Positions 23,251-36,180 of a stretch of DNA of 64,000 bases are shown one piece after another. The stretch is from Sciurus carolinensis. Taxonomy: Eukaryota > Chordata > Mammalia > Rodentia > Sciuridae. Below the pieces are notes generated by a model, which made no database searches, was not told where the DNA came from, and saw only the letters and a list, made by a program, of their open reading frames with translations. Both the position numbers and the translations under genes were made by a program. The stretch is taken from the NCBI RefSeq assembly GCF_902686445.1, contig NC_062213.1, positions 38,638,741 to 38,702,740 of the forward strand, given 5' to 3'. How positions within the stretch are numbered: position 1 is the stretch's first letter; the number at the start of each line of letters is the position of its first letter.

Positions 23251-23770
23251 ACATGTAAGATCTTAAATGCAAATTTTTGATAGTGAAGAATTTCTTTGGA
23301 ACTTTCACCCTGTCTCTTATTTAGGGTGATAACTACCTTTGAGAAAACAGTTACATTTCCTCTGCACTGTCCCCAGCGTTTGTCTAAAGTTGCAGTGAAC
23401 TCCATTAAGATGTGGGACCATGTTGTAGCTGATGAGTTTTTCAACACTAGACCAGTGCCCTCCTTAAACTGCACTATGATCTTCCTTGCCTCCCCAGGTC
23501 CATGCCAGACAGCATCAGTGACAGGAGAAGGATCTCTCCGGCATAACTACATTTCTGGGGGACACACAGAGCCAGCATATATCATGTTACCTGAAACAAT
23601 ACTGAATGTTGTTGGTCCCCGGGCAGGAGATCATTTGCAGATGATCACTTACTGCATTTGCTTTATCAATAAGAAAGTCACTAAGATCCACAGTATTGTT
23701 TTACCAGCTTCTAAAAATTCCCTTGGATCCTCATCTACATGTTGGATACAGTCAGGTTTTTAAAAAGTAT
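23251..23770. other. unidentified stretch, open on both strands
   Basis: A 155-codon frame is open on + (23296-23763) and a 97-codon frame on - (23181-23474, partly SINE). Neither matches a family I know. The minus strand shows protein-like segments in changing frames, as in a decayed retrocopy, but the source is unknown. Not called as a gene. Confidence 0.25.
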
Positions 23771-26748
23771 TCCAGTCCCAAGCTTTGTGATGGTCCATAT
23801 CCTCAGCTGGGTCCTTAGACCCAACTCAGGGAAATATTGAATATGACTTTCAGGGTGAGGCAGCTTTTCCCGTTGAAACTTGCTGACAATTTCTTACTTA
23901 TTGATCAGTGGGCATGCAGAGTAGGGTGCATAGTATGTAAGTGACCACATCTCTGAAATCTTAGATTTTCTTGGTGATAGTGAGTGATAAATAGAAAATT
24001 TCTTCCCTCATCTCTTAATTCTATGCTCTAACGTCCAGCTCAGCAATCTTTTATTATTTGTTAAATTTGAAAGTAGAAATAAATTACAAATAAGAGAGTT
24101 AATAGATGAATCTTTGAAATTTGTCAAATGCTTATTATAACCGCTGCCATTTTACCTTACAGAAATTTGTTGTTGCTACTGCTGTTACTTTTTAACTTCT
24201 GAGCACCTCACATTTTCTTAATCCACAAAATTATTTATTGCTCCTGCCTCTGATATCAGAAATACACAGTGTGGTTGGAAGGATTGAAAGCTTTCCACTC
24301 CTTAGGGTTTATTACAGCTTATTCTGTGCAGTCAGCTTCATTTCTTTGGGCTCCTGGCACTGTAGTCTGTACACACCACACAGTGACGGGCTGCGGCACA
24401 GATAATGCCAGGTCTTCTCAGAAGTACCTCAAGAGCAGGGCAGTAATGAATGAGCCAGAGCAGTTGCTTCCCCAATACCTATACTCCCCAAGGGTATCTT
24501 CCCAACATGTTTCAAGGTAACAGGTTGACCTGGTGATTGTCAAGGCCAGCATGCAAATGGACAAAGGAAGCAAGACTGTAGTCCTGTCTCCTTACCAGTT
24601 AGGGGATTCTTGTCTTCCACAGTTGGATGTCTCTGGTTGAGGATCACCTTGAAGGGAACTGATTTCTGCTATTGTGAACATTTAACTGAAATCTCCCTGT
24701 ATCTTTCATCTAGTCATCCCAGTTTATTTCCTGGGGCCATGCGGAACGAGCCCAATCCTTCCACTGAGCCGTTTTTTACTATAGTGTGGAGTGTGGACTC
24801 AGGTCAGAGTGCCAAAGTCTTTCTCAGTCTTCCTATGTCAAAAGATAATTCTTCACACAAACTTTCTTTACCCTTCTTTACTTTTTTTTTCCTTTGCTCT
24901 TATCTCCATTGGATACATTTTTGTTTATTGTTTGTTTTGCCTGCTGGAATAGAAGCTTCCTGAGTGTAGGCTCTTGATGTCATTCCCCCCACCCCAAGAG
25001 TACCTGGCACATTATAGGTGCTGGAGACTCTCTGGCCTCACACTCTCGAGGATGCACAGAACCTCTGCTCTATCCCATTACAAACTCCCTTCCCTTCAGA
25101 GGAGATCCTTTTTCCCCATTCCTTTCAACAGAAGTTTCATTAACCTGACTAGGGGTTTGTGCTCATCCCCAACAAATCCTGCTGTGACCAAGGCCATGGG
25201 AGACCTTGTTTGACCATTCTTGGGTCATCTGCCCAACTGGAATATGATTTGGCCCTTGGGGAACCACATGGCTGGAAGGGTTGATTCCTGGAAAGACAAG
25301 CAGGCTAGAAGAAGGAAAGAAAGAAAGCAGGGTAGGCTAAAAATCAGAGTGTGGAATGCAAATTCAGAGCATCTATTTACCAAGCACTATACATACATTA
25401 TGCCATTTAATTTCCACCATAGCCAACAAAGTGGAGACTGTTTTAGAGGAGAAAGCAGACTTCTTTGAGGAGTTAAGATATTTGCTAGCTAGAAGGTGGA
25501 GATCAGGGACTTAAAGGCAAGTCATGAACAGAATTCACAGATACCATCTCCCTCTGCTCACCCCCTCCAGCAATCAAGTTCTTTTGAAGTGTTGACTTCA
25601 GTCACTTACTATGGATTTATTGTGATTGGTCCTGGACTTCCCTACTCAACCAGTGCCCCTAACCAGCCTCTCTACTCCATCCAGGCTAGGCTCTGTGCCT
25701 TGAGTTTTGTCTTGGCCACATTCTTCCAAATAATATTGTCTTTCCTACTTCTCCACTTTTCCAGACCTCTCCATTAGACTGAGACTGTTTTGCTTCTGTC
25801 TTCCATATCTTCTCTGAAGTTTTTGCTGATGGTTTCAACACACAGAAAAATCCTAGTGAATGCTCAAATGCATTGCTCATTCTCTGGTCAGTGGGGATGG
25901 AAAGGGAGTGAGAACAAGTGAACTCCTGGACAGATATCATGTCATAGGGAGAAGTTCCAAGAAGTTCTCGGAAAGGGGGTTAACTTGATGCAGGGCAACT
26001 GGGGTCCTTGGGGTACATGAAGGAAAAGAATTTCAGTACATGCCAATCAGAGGCATGGACAGATTTATTTAGGAAAGCAGATACACATTCAAGGGAAAAT
26101 GCTGGCTCTCTCAAAAGAGAAACACATTTTGGGGGTTCCCAGCTCTTCCTTTAAAGGAGTGTGGGAGAAGGTATGTGGGAATTACAAGGTCCTGGTGACT
26201 CTTATGGTCCTTTAGGCTTGGGGGTCTCCATTATGTGATCAATAGATAATGCTGGGAAGACTTCCAAATAATAGATTTGTTAAAATATTATATCTCTCTT
26301 TACTTAATCTATTAACTGGTGGACTAATTAACAGCATCCAAGGTAATTTTCATAAGTGAATAATTTTATGGTAAGATTTATAGACTTCTCAAAAATTTGG
26401 TAGTAACAGGACAGGGAGAAGAAATTAAGGAGTGACAAAACTGAAAAAGTAAGTAGAACTTTAAATTAATATTATATTTTCTTGTCCTCCCTTTTGTCTT
26501 CTCCTCCTATTTTTTTCTGTCCTACCTCAGGTAGGCCCTCAGGGTCCTGAACAATGTTGCTGAGGCCCATACCTATTCTGACTCTTAATGAGTATCTTTC
26601 TGCATATAACGGGAAGTTTTCACTCCTTTTAACTTTCAGAGTGTCTGTTGAGGACAAAGACTCTGTAACAATGCACCTCCTTGCACCTGTCCTCCTGTAA
26701 AGCAGAGCTGAGCATTAATAGGTATATAACCAAAATATGTTGAATCAG
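23771..26748. other. intergenic, no gene seen; MIR and L2 traces
   Basis: A MIR-like stretch at about 25360-25520 (CCAAGCACTATACATACATT, AGTTAAGATATTTGCTAGC) and an L2-like tail at about 24940-25025 (GAGTACCTGGCACATTATAG). 26000-26700 may be an LTR but has no sharp ends. Confidence 0.45.
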
Positions 26749-26762
26749 TATCATGTGACTTT

Positions 26763-26946
26763 ACTGGGGATTGAACTCAGGGGCACTCAATCACTGAGCC
26801 CTATTTTGTATTTTATTCAGAGACAGAGTCTCATGGAGTTGCTTAGCAAACTGATGTTACTGAGGCTGGCTCTGAACTTACAATCCTCCTGCCTCAGCCT
26901 TCCAAGCTGCTGGGATTACAGGTGTGTGCCACCACACCTGGCAATG
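26763..26946 (-). repeat. B1-ID dimer SINE with target duplication
   Basis: GGGGATTGAACTCAGGGGCA, CTGCTGGGATTACAGGTGTG. Flanks TCATGTGACTTT (26751-26762) and TCATGTGATTTT (from 26947) differ at one base. Confidence 0.88.
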
Positions 26947-27399
26947 TCATGTGATTTTTAAGTGTCAGTGTATCTTCCACAGTGCTTGCTCAGTTGACTT
27001 AAATCATGCTTTTCAAATAGAGGTCATTTCAATAATAACAAGTCAGCACAAATACCTTCCTCTTCTACACCACTTTCTAGGAGCTTCTAGTTGCCTGCCT
27101 TAAAAACGCTCGTCTTTTATTAACAATCCAACACAAATACCCCTTTCATTAAAACTTGCTCAGCTTTGACAACCTTCCAAAATTGCTTCTGTGGTAGATG
27201 GCCACATGTCTGTGTTCCTTCTCACTGCAGGGGATTGGTATTAATCTGTTTATGTCTGTCTCATCTGTTAGACTGTGAGTTCCTGGAAGTCGTCTCTTTA
27301 CCCAAACCAAGCGATTATTCACGTAAAGGTAGTCATAAAGTGTTGGTTTGCACATGCTTTAAGCAATTGTTTGGCCTGGGTTAATCTATACTCCATTTG

Positions 27400-27560
27400 C
27401 AGGGTACATTTTTTTTTCACATATTAAATATCTTTGAATTCCTTAATAAGTTTATAACAACTCTATATGAGTAAGATTACCATTTCTAATTTACCAAGCA
27501 AACTGTCTCAGGAGGTCAATAGTTTCAAGGTTGCACAGTGTAGAATCTGAACCCATCTAT
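27400..27560 (+). repeat. MIR
   Basis: ACAACTCTATATGAGTAAGA, then AGTTTCAAGGTTGCACAGTG and TAGAATCTGAACCCATC keep MIR order, ending at the edge of the CpG island. Confidence 0.65.
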
Positions 27561-28400
27561 GATTCCGCAGTGAACGGCTGGAGGCGCACTAAAGGTCTTT
27601 TGGACCCTTTGGGTTCCCGTCGCTGCAGCCGCTCCGGGCACTCTCCTTCTGCGCCTGCGCGCTGCGGGACACCGTCCATTTCTCCATCTACCGGGAAGGA
27701 CGTTGGTGTGGAGGTGAGTTGGGGTACTCTTTGAGGCCTGCGTTCGGGTTCAAAGACTGCCGCTTCCCGCTCTCTGTCGGCCTGGGAGTTGAGTCGTGAA
27801 CTCCAAGCCTTAGCCGCGGTGGAGCCCCGGACTTCTGTCCCACGTCGCCCTCCGCACGTCCCCGCGGTGGCCTTAGGCGGGCGGCGGGCTGCCGGGGTGG
27901 GTGCAGGCGGCTCCCCCGAAGCGCTGGGACTGGCAGGCAGGGACTCCTCAAGAAGCCAGCGGGCTTCGGAGCCGGTCGGCGGGGCCCGGGTCCCGCTACG
28001 TTTCCCCCCGTCAGTGTGACCTTGGTTAGGTCATTTGGCCTATCGGGCCCCGGCGTCTCCCTGGTGAACAGGGGATGGGGGGTTCTTCCCCAGGCGGCTG
28101 CAAGGTTTGAGGTCGACGCAGGTGTTTGCCGGGTAGCCTGGTTTGAGATTAGAGTTGGGCGACTGAGGAAGGTCACTGGACTGTCACGGAGGGAAGGATG
28201 AGCCGCATTAGCCGCTGGGGCCCAGGCGCCTGGCGGCCCTCAGACCCCAGGAGCCTGGGCGCCGTGGGGAGCGCGGGCCGCCGGGGCCGCGGTCCCGCCT
28301 GCGTTGTAGTCGCTCCCGGTGTGTTACCCACCTCCCTGTCTCATGGAGTTGTCGCGAAAAAAAGTTGTGAGGGCAAATGCTGTAAGTATATTTGCACGTG
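27560..28400 (+). promoter_or_regulatory. COX6C: CpG-rich promoter of COX6C
   Basis: CpG dinucleotides are dense here and scarce on both sides, the mark of a housekeeping CpG island. It spans exon 1, its donor and the first part of intron 1. No TATA box is evident. ETS-like GGAAG cores (CCGGGAAGGACG at 27691) and GC boxes are present. The boundaries are by eye. Confidence 0.8.
27650..27662 (+). promoter_or_regulatory. NRF-1-like site in COX6C promoter
   Basis: TGCGCCTGCGCGC is a close match to the palindromic NRF-1 consensus (two GCGC half-sites three bases apart). NRF-1 drives many nuclear genes for respiratory-chain subunits. It lies about 50 bases upstream of the end of exon 1, a plausible core-promoter position. 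Binding is inferred, not shown. Confidence 0.6.
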
Positions 28401-28666
28401 TAATTACCACGAGAGCTACTGCAAGTCTTTGTGGTTGCGAGAGATTTTTAGTTGTAGACTTTGATCAGCGGTTTCTGGGTGTGCCGTAATCACCGCGTTT
28501 ATTTGGGGTATGGAACTGTTCAGCAGGCTGACACCAGACTTCTTGGGCTTTGAGGGAGGAGTCGGCCCATGGTTGACCTTTGCGTGAGTACTAGAGTAGC
28601 ATGCGTGAGAGTTCTTCGGGTGTCCTACTCCGTTCTAAAGGTTTTCCCCCTTTATTTTACCTGTGA

Positions 28667-28858
<192 letters not shown>

Positions 28859-28989
28859 TAAGAGTCTTTTATTTAAATGAACTCTCTTTACGGTGTTCCC
28901 TCACTAGCCTTCCCTGCATTTACTTCATTATGACAGGAACTACCTCCTGCTCTCCAGATAGTTTGTCCTTGATCTTCAGATGCAGCTGT

Positions 28990-29348
28990 GTTCTTTTGCC
29001 AGGACTGCCATAACAAAGAATCACAGACATAGGGATTTAAACAACAGAAATTTATTTTTTCATGGTTCTGAAGACCAGAAATCTGTGGGAAGGGTTGACG
29101 TGTTCTTAGGCCTTTTTCCTTGCCAAATTAAATGGCTGTGTTCTCTATCTTCACATGGTTCTCTGTGTGGGCACATGACTGGGTTAATTTCCTCTTATAA
29201 AGACAACAATCATACTGGGTTAGGACTCATCCTAATGTAGACCTTGTTCTTAACAGTTATCTCATTAAAGTCCTTTTTTCCAAATAGGTTCTATTCTGAG
29301 GTATTGCAGTTTAGGACTTCAATATATGAATTTTTGGAGACCACAGCC
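28990..29348 (-). mobile_element. MLT1-like LTR in COX6C intron 2
   Basis: Antisense MLT1 signature: CCAGGACTGCCATAACAAAG, TTTAAACAACAGAAATTTAT, CTTCAATATATGAATTTTTG and GGAGACCACAGCCCC. Confidence 0.75.
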
Positions 29349-29775
29349 CCAAAAAGGCAGTAGTTCTGCTTGGCACCTTAAAGAATTGTCATTTACATCT
29401 TAATGCTGGGCCTTGGTGGATTTTAACATTTATACATTTGTTGTTATCAAAGGTTGTATATTTATATCTCCTTTTTATAAAAATGTTTATGATAATACGT
29501 GTTTATCATTAAGTAGTCCATGAGAGAATCAGATTTTATAATTCCTCCTACTAATCATTTTTGGTTTAGTATCTGTTTACTAGGCTCTGAGCCTCATTAA
29601 GGCAGGCGCCATGTCATTTATTTATTTATTTGTTTATTTTTTTTTACTGTGTCATCCCAGTGTCAGGTGCCTTACACACAAATAGTTGCCTAGAAGTATC
29701 TATTGAATAGGAGGCAGTATCTGAAATTCAATACAGTGTTACATAATGTGGAGTTACAGGTGCATTGGAGGATCC

Positions 29776-29806
<31 letters not shown>

Positions 29807-31631
29807 TATGTATATATATGATTCATCCTCTGTCTTTAAGAACTTAAGAGGTATATTGGGGAGGTTAGGGTTAAAAAAAATTAGAAGATATTGCAAGATA
29901 GGACATAAGTGAAAGAATGTGGTTTTAGGGGGAGGATATTATGTGCCATTCTTTATTCAAGGAAGTGGAATTTGAGCGTTGAAAGTTAGGGAGAACTTGG
30001 AGAGTAAAGAGGAAGGGTAAACACTGAACAAAAGCACTAAGTGGACCTTTGCCTTGGGATCCTTTGAGGAGACAAGCACAAGAAATAAATCCTTTGCTTA
30101 GTCCTTGAGATCCCTGTTGCTTGGTACATAGTGGGCACAAAATAAGCATTGGTGGGAAAAGGGATAGATACAAAAGAAAGCAAGATGGGGACTTATTTTT
30201 GGCTCTGTCATAATAGTTATTATCAAAGTTGTGACCTTTATAAATAATTGTATAGCTTCTTGCTACTTCTAACTTGTAACCCCAGTGTTTAGTGAGTTTC
30301 AGACTTTTTACCTCCAGTGAGAAATACATATATACATTTTTGCATTTTGATTTAGTTAACACATATTTTATACACATGGGTGGAAAGTTTGTTTACGTAC
30401 ATATAACTGGAACAGTTTGCAGCAAAATTGTATGTGCTGCACTTTTAATATTTTCTATTCATTTTTTTTGAAGTGATGACTAACCTTCTAAATTGGTTTC
30501 AAGTTCTATTGATGGATTGTGGATAATTTGAAATAAACTCATCCAAAGGCTGATACTAAAACTTACTTTTGATTCTAAAACCTTTGCCATTTTTCCCTTT
30601 TTTCCTTTCCATTGTCCTCCCCAATCACTTGTAGTACATTCCACTGGGAGTCTTTAGACCTATTTGCTGTTACCCAGTGCTGCTTTCTCCCATGATTATG
30701 AGCATGCCAGGAATATTTTTTATCTCATTGGCAAATTCATGTTTGTCTTTCAAGGCCCTCTCAAATGTTTTCTTTGTGGAGCAGTGTGCACCCTATTCCT
30801 CTTGTGAGGTTGGTTGTACTCTCCTGGGTTCTCGCTCATTTCATACCAGACATGTATTTTCTGTTAAATTTTATTTCCTACCTTTACTCTAAATAGCTGG
30901 GATCCTGCCAGACTCATGGGCTGTCTTCTGTGATGAAAAGTCAGAAGTGCTTTGTAATGAAGCAGAGTGTTTATGTATAATTAGCTAGTGATGTTTGTTT
31001 AGAGGGAAAGTTCCCAGAACATTGAGGAACTAAAGAATAAGACAGGAGCTTTGGTTGTCTTAGTTGCTGATCTTCTTCATTTCCCCCTTCCCCATTAGTG
31101 TTTGTGCTTTTGAAGACTTAATGTTTTCATTTTACAGGTTTTGGACTGTGTTCACAGTTTCAGTCAGCTTCTGTGTGTGTTACATGGATTACTATCCAGC
31201 AAATCATTTTTGGATGTTAGTGTGCTCTAAAACTTAATTCATGAATATTAGTTAGATTTTAAGAGATAAATGAACAGCATTTACATCAAATGTGGAATTT
31301 CCTCAAGGTTCACTAATTACTATCATAAATTAGGCTTTTTCTAAATCTTCTTGTATTGATAATTTTATAAAGTTACTCATGACCTGGAGGACCTAAATTG
31401 ATAATTTCATTTCATTTCTTTTTTGAAGTCCAAATTTTTCAGAGTTAAAAGAAACTTACCATTTGAAATATTACAGACAAAATAATTTAGATGAGGTTAT
31501 AAAATCACTTTGCTTCCATCTTGGGTTCACTAATTGAGCCTATTATTACTTTCTCTCTGCCTTGATGTTCCAAAAAATGTCTAATGAAAAATATTTTTCT
31601 TCTAACAAATTGTGGTTGCCTTGTATAGTAT
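29349..31631. other. COX6C intron 2, L2 traces and AT repeat
   Basis: An L2-like tail at about 29575-29705, an A-run plus (TA)n at 29775-29819, and another L2-like tail near 30085-30150 (GCTTGGTACATAGTGGGCAC). No exon evidence. Confidence 0.45.
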
Positions 31632-32100
31632 GTTAGGACTCTCCAGAGAAACAGAATCAGTAGAGGGTGTGTGTGTGTGTGTGTGTATGTGTGGCAGACT
31701 CACCAGCTGCCATCTACAAGTTGGAGATCCAGAAAAGCTGATAATATGTGTAATCCAGTCCAAGTCTTAAAGGACTGAGAATTAGGGAAACTAATGTTGT
31801 ACCTCCTAGTCCCAGTACAAATGCCTTGCGGGCAAAGAGGTTGCTTCTAGCCTGCCTTGCGGGCAGAGAGGTTGCTGTTGGCTTAAGTCCCAGAGTCTGA
31901 AGGCCAGGAGCACTGATGTCTGAGGGCAAAAGATGGATATGTCAGCTTGAGAAGAGAGAATTTGTTCTTTGCCATTTTGTTCTATTTAGGCCCACAATGG
32001 ATTACACCCTCCCACATTGGTGAGGTTGGGTCTTTTTTAATCTCTTTCCAAAATACCCTCATAGATATATCTAGAAATAATATTTTATCATCTGTATTTG
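31632..32100 (+). repeat. older interspersed repeat with (GT)n
   Basis: GGACTCTCCAGAGAAACAGA, CTGCCATCTACAAGTTGGAG and ATTTAGGCCCACAATGGATT match the repeat type at 4333-4880. A (GT)n run lies at 31667-31690. The ORF-like stretches within are not genes. Confidence 0.6.
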
Positions 32101-32780
32101 AATATTTCTTAACCCTGTCAAGTTTATGCATAAAATTAGACACCATATGTAATGATGGACCCCAGCAGACTTCCTTTCAGATGTATTTCTGTAGCACTTT
32201 GACTGAAGTGGAATGACACTTGAATTTTTTTCTGGTTTTTATATGCAGGCTTAGATTTGAATTTGGATTATAACCCACACATTGAAATCCAATAAGCAGC
32301 ATTTTGTGGAGAATAAAATTTTTGCTATATGGTAGACATGGGTTTGAATCCTGATCCAGCTCCTAGCCAGCTAGTGCCTCTTTCTAGACCTTGATCAAGT
32401 CCACATTGCTCTCTTGAATTGTCATTTATTTTTTCTCCATTTCTGTCTCCCCTTTGTATAAGAGACTACAAAATAACAACAAAATGAAGACCCCTCCATC
32501 CAATCCTTTTCCTGCAGTTTTAGCAGCATCAAGGCTATCTTTTTCTCAAAGTGATCAGTGGACATCATCTTGGGTCCATTCCTTCATTTGTAAAATAAGA
32601 CAGTGCTTATTCTTAGAGTTTGTTTTTTTTATTAGTGCACATTAATTATACAGAATATATTTCCTTGTGGCATATTAGTATTTGTGAAACCTACCTACCT
32701 ATTACCTGCTCTGCCTCCTTCCCCTGTCCCCCTTCCTCATCTCTAATAGTCTCCCTTCTTCTTTCAAACACTTATGTGGT

Positions 32781-32918
32781 GGGCTGGGACTATGACTCAG
32801 TGGTAGAGTGCTTACCTAGCACGTGTGAGACACTGGGTTCGATTCTCTGCACCACATGCAAAAATAAATAAAGATATTGTGTCTGTCTACAACCAAAAAT
32901 ATTTGTTAAAAAAAAAAC
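32781..32918 (+). repeat. ID SINE with 3' extension
   Basis: The ID core (GGGCTGGGACTATGACTCAG, GGGTTCGATTCTCTGCACC) is followed by AAAGATATTGTGTCTGTCTA and CAACCAAAAATATTTGTTAA, an extension shared with the copy at 34854. Confidence 0.88.
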
Positions 32919-33500
32919 TTGTGTTGTTGAAGTATAAATCATCTCAAACTATTCTTGCTAGATAAGAGTTTCCTGTGCCTTTTAGAGGCAGGTGGTTACC
33001 ACATCAATTTCAGACTCCTTTGAAATTCAATGTGGCTTAAATTGAAGTAGAATATTGTTGTGTGTCTCAGCTGTGGGGATACGTAGGCTTGCTGGACAGA
33101 GGCTATTTATCTGCTCTCAAACACCTTTTAGCATTTTGGCCATCACCCTCTGACTCTTGCCAGTCCGCACTTATTTCTCACCAAACACATATACAAATCA
33201 CATTTACATAACTCATCCAGGGGAAGGTACAATCTGTTCCTAGGAAGTGGGGTTGAGTCTTTTTTGCTGTGTAGTTTTCATGAAACTACTTTTTCTTCAT
33301 TGCATCTGGGTCACCTCTCCTATTCCTTACCTTTTGAATTGTAGGGTTCAAATCCCATTAAGTCCCAAGCTTTCAATTCTCTGTAGGACAGTAGGACATA
33401 ATGGGTTAAAGAGTGAACACAAATATGTTCTAATTCACCTTTTCTTTAGATATTTTTAATAATTTGAATAATACATTAAAGGACTGTGTTACTTTTTTAG

Positions 33501-33614
<114 letters not shown>

Positions 33615-34704
33615 TTTTGGATATAAAGGTAATGCCATTTTTTTTTGAAGTTGCTTTTTCAAAAATGATTTGAACTGTGGTAAAATGCAATAAAATAAAA
33701 TTTCATCTCAATCATTTGTAATTTTATAGTTCAGTAGTATTAGCTACTGTACATTCACATTATTGCGCAGTCTCCAGAACTCTTTCTTCTTGTAAAACTG
33801 ATGCTGTCTTCCCTTTAAACAACTCCATTTTCCTGTGGCCCTGGCATCCTCTACTTTACTTTCTGAATTTGATCACTTCAGATATTCATATAAGTAGAAT
33901 CATACAGTATTTATCTTTTGTGACTGGCTTATTTTACTTAGTATAATATTCTTGGTGTTTATTCATGTGTAGCATGTGTCCTTTTTAAGGTGGAACAGTA
34001 TTCCATTGTATACTACATTTTGTTTATCCATTTATCAGTAGACACTTAGCTTGTGTTCACCTTTTGGTTGTTGTGAATAACTACTGCAAACATAGGTGTT
34101 AAAAATCTCTCTTCAGGGTCCTCTTTACAGTTCTTTTTGAATATGTACTCGGAAATGGAATTTCTGAATCATATAATGATTTTGTTGTGAAGTTTTTAAG
34201 AAATTGCCATACTGTATTCCACAGTGGCTGCACCATTTTATATTCCCACCAACAGTGCACAAATGTCCAGTTTCTCCACATCCTCACCAACACTTGTTAC
34301 TCATTAATTTTTTGGTAGTAGCCATCCTGATGTGGGTGGGATATCTCATAGTGGTTTTGATAGACATTTCCCTAATGATTTGACATGTTGAGTATCATTT
34401 CATGTACTTATTGGTCACTTGTTTATCCTTGTTGGGTATATTGGAGATTTTGAAAATTCATTTTTCTCATATTTGAATTTGGTTGTTTTTTTGTTGAGTT
34501 CTGGGAGTTCTTTTTACATTCTGGATATTAACTCCTTATCAGATATCATTGATTTGTATTTATTTTCTCCTATTTCATAAGTTACCTTTCACTCTGAGGA
34601 TTGCATCCTTTGCAGAGATTTTAAATTTTGATGTCCAAAATAAGAATTTTATTATTTCAGTGCTTACATTTTAGGTCTTTGATCCTTTTTTGTTGTTTTT
34701 TTAA

Positions 34705-34750
34705 ACTTTGTGTATGTGGTGCTAAGAGATTGAACCCAGGGCCTTGCTAC
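34705..34750 (-). repeat. ID SINE fragment
   Basis: GATTGAACCCAGGGCCTTGC on the + strand is the reverse of the ID 3' core. Confidence 0.6.
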
Positions 34751-34853
34751 CTCCTAGACTTCTTTGATCTATTTTGAGTTAATTTTTGTATATGGTATAG
34801 AGATATAACTTGATTCTTTTGCATGTGGATGTCATGTTAAAATTATCTTCTCC

Positions 34854-34983
34854 AGGGATGGAGTTGTAGCTCAGTGGTAGAGCACTTGCCTAGCACATGT
34901 GAGGCACTGGGTTTGAACCTCAGCACCATATAAAAAAATAAAGGTATTGGGTCCATCTACAACTAAAAATATTTCTAAAAAAT
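34854..34983 (+). repeat. ID SINE with 3' extension
   Basis: GGGATGGAGTTGTAGCTCAG, GGTTTGAACCTCAGCACC, then AAAGGTATTGGGTCCATCTA. Flanks TATCTTCTCC (34844-34853) and TGTCTTCTCC (34987-34996) look like a duplication of L1 sequence. Confidence 0.88.
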
Positions 34984-36180
34984 GTTTGTCTTCTCCCCAC
35001 AAATGGTCTTGGCATCCTTGTAGAAAATCATTTGTCCACATATTCCAGAGTTTGTTTCTGGGTTGTCTATTTTGTTCCATTGCCCTGTATGCCTGTCTTC
35101 TTGTCATTACTACACTATTTTCATTACTATAGCTTTGTAGTTAGTTTTGAAACCAGGAAATGTGAGTTCTGTTTTTTTCCCCCAAGATTGTTTTAGCTAT
35201 TTGGAGTTCTTTTGACAGTCTCTGTGAATTTTAGGAAGGCTTTTTCTATTTTTTGCCAAAAAATGCTGTTGGGATTTCGATTGGGATTGCATTAAATCTG
35301 TAGATTGCTTTGGTTAGTATGGACGTCTTTACAATCTTAAGTTTTGCAGTCCATGAATATGGGATTGTCTTATTTCTGTCTTTAATTTCTTTTTAGTAGT
35401 GCTTTGTAGTTTTCTGTGTAAGTCTTTCATGTTTTGGTAAAGTTTAGTTTTGTTTTATTCTTTCTGATGCTATTGTAAATAAGATTATTTTCTTTGAAAT
35501 GTTCATGTTAGTGTAGAAAAACAACTGATTTTTTTGTATTTATATCATATCCAGCAACGTTGATGAATTTGCTTATTCTAACAAGTTTATTTTTTGTGTG
35601 GAATCCTTAGGTTTTCTACAGACAAGATCATGTTACTTGGAGGGATAAATTTCTCCTTTCAATTTCTGGATGTCTCTTCTTTTTGTTGCCTAATTTTTTG
35701 GACTAGGACTTTGGGGGTACATATGATATTGAATAGATTGTATATGACTTAATATTAAGGTACATAATTTCTGTACCTAATTTGCTGAGTGTTTATATCA
35801 GTAAAAGGTTTGGGATTTTATCAGATTATTTTTTCTGCATCTATTGATCATGTGATTTAAAAAAAAAAAAACCTTTCATTTTGTTACTGTGATATATCAC
35901 TTTTATGAATTTGTTGACTCTTGCTTGCATTCCAGGAATAAATCTCTTTGCCCTCAGGTGTAATCCTTTCAATGTGCTATTGAATTTGGTTTGCTTGTGT
36001 TTCATTGGGAATTTTTGCATCAGTATTAATGCAGTTGGCCTATAATTCCCTTGTTTTTGTTTGGCTTAAGTATGAAAGTATTTTATTGTTCTTATTTCTG
36101 GAAGAGGATTGGCGTTAATTCTTTAAATGTTTGATTTTTTTAATTGAATTATTATATTTTTTCAACTTCAGAATTTTTTT

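Larger units (their letters stand above)
33642..36180 (-). mobile_element. old L1, about 2.5 kb, antisense in COX6C intron 3
   Basis: ORF2 and 3'UTR in minus orientation (TATTCCCACCAACAGTGCAC, TGAGTATCATTTCATGTACT, GGGATTGCATTAAATCTGTA). Interrupted by ID elements at 34705-34750 and 34854-34983. The right edge is vague; related sequence may run to about 36.4 kb. Confidence 0.8.

Noticed and set aside
27688..28176. 162-codon minus-strand frame in the CpG island
   Set aside because: Pro/Arg/Gly-rich translation typical of GC-rich promoter DNA; lies antisense to COX6C exon 1 and intron 1.
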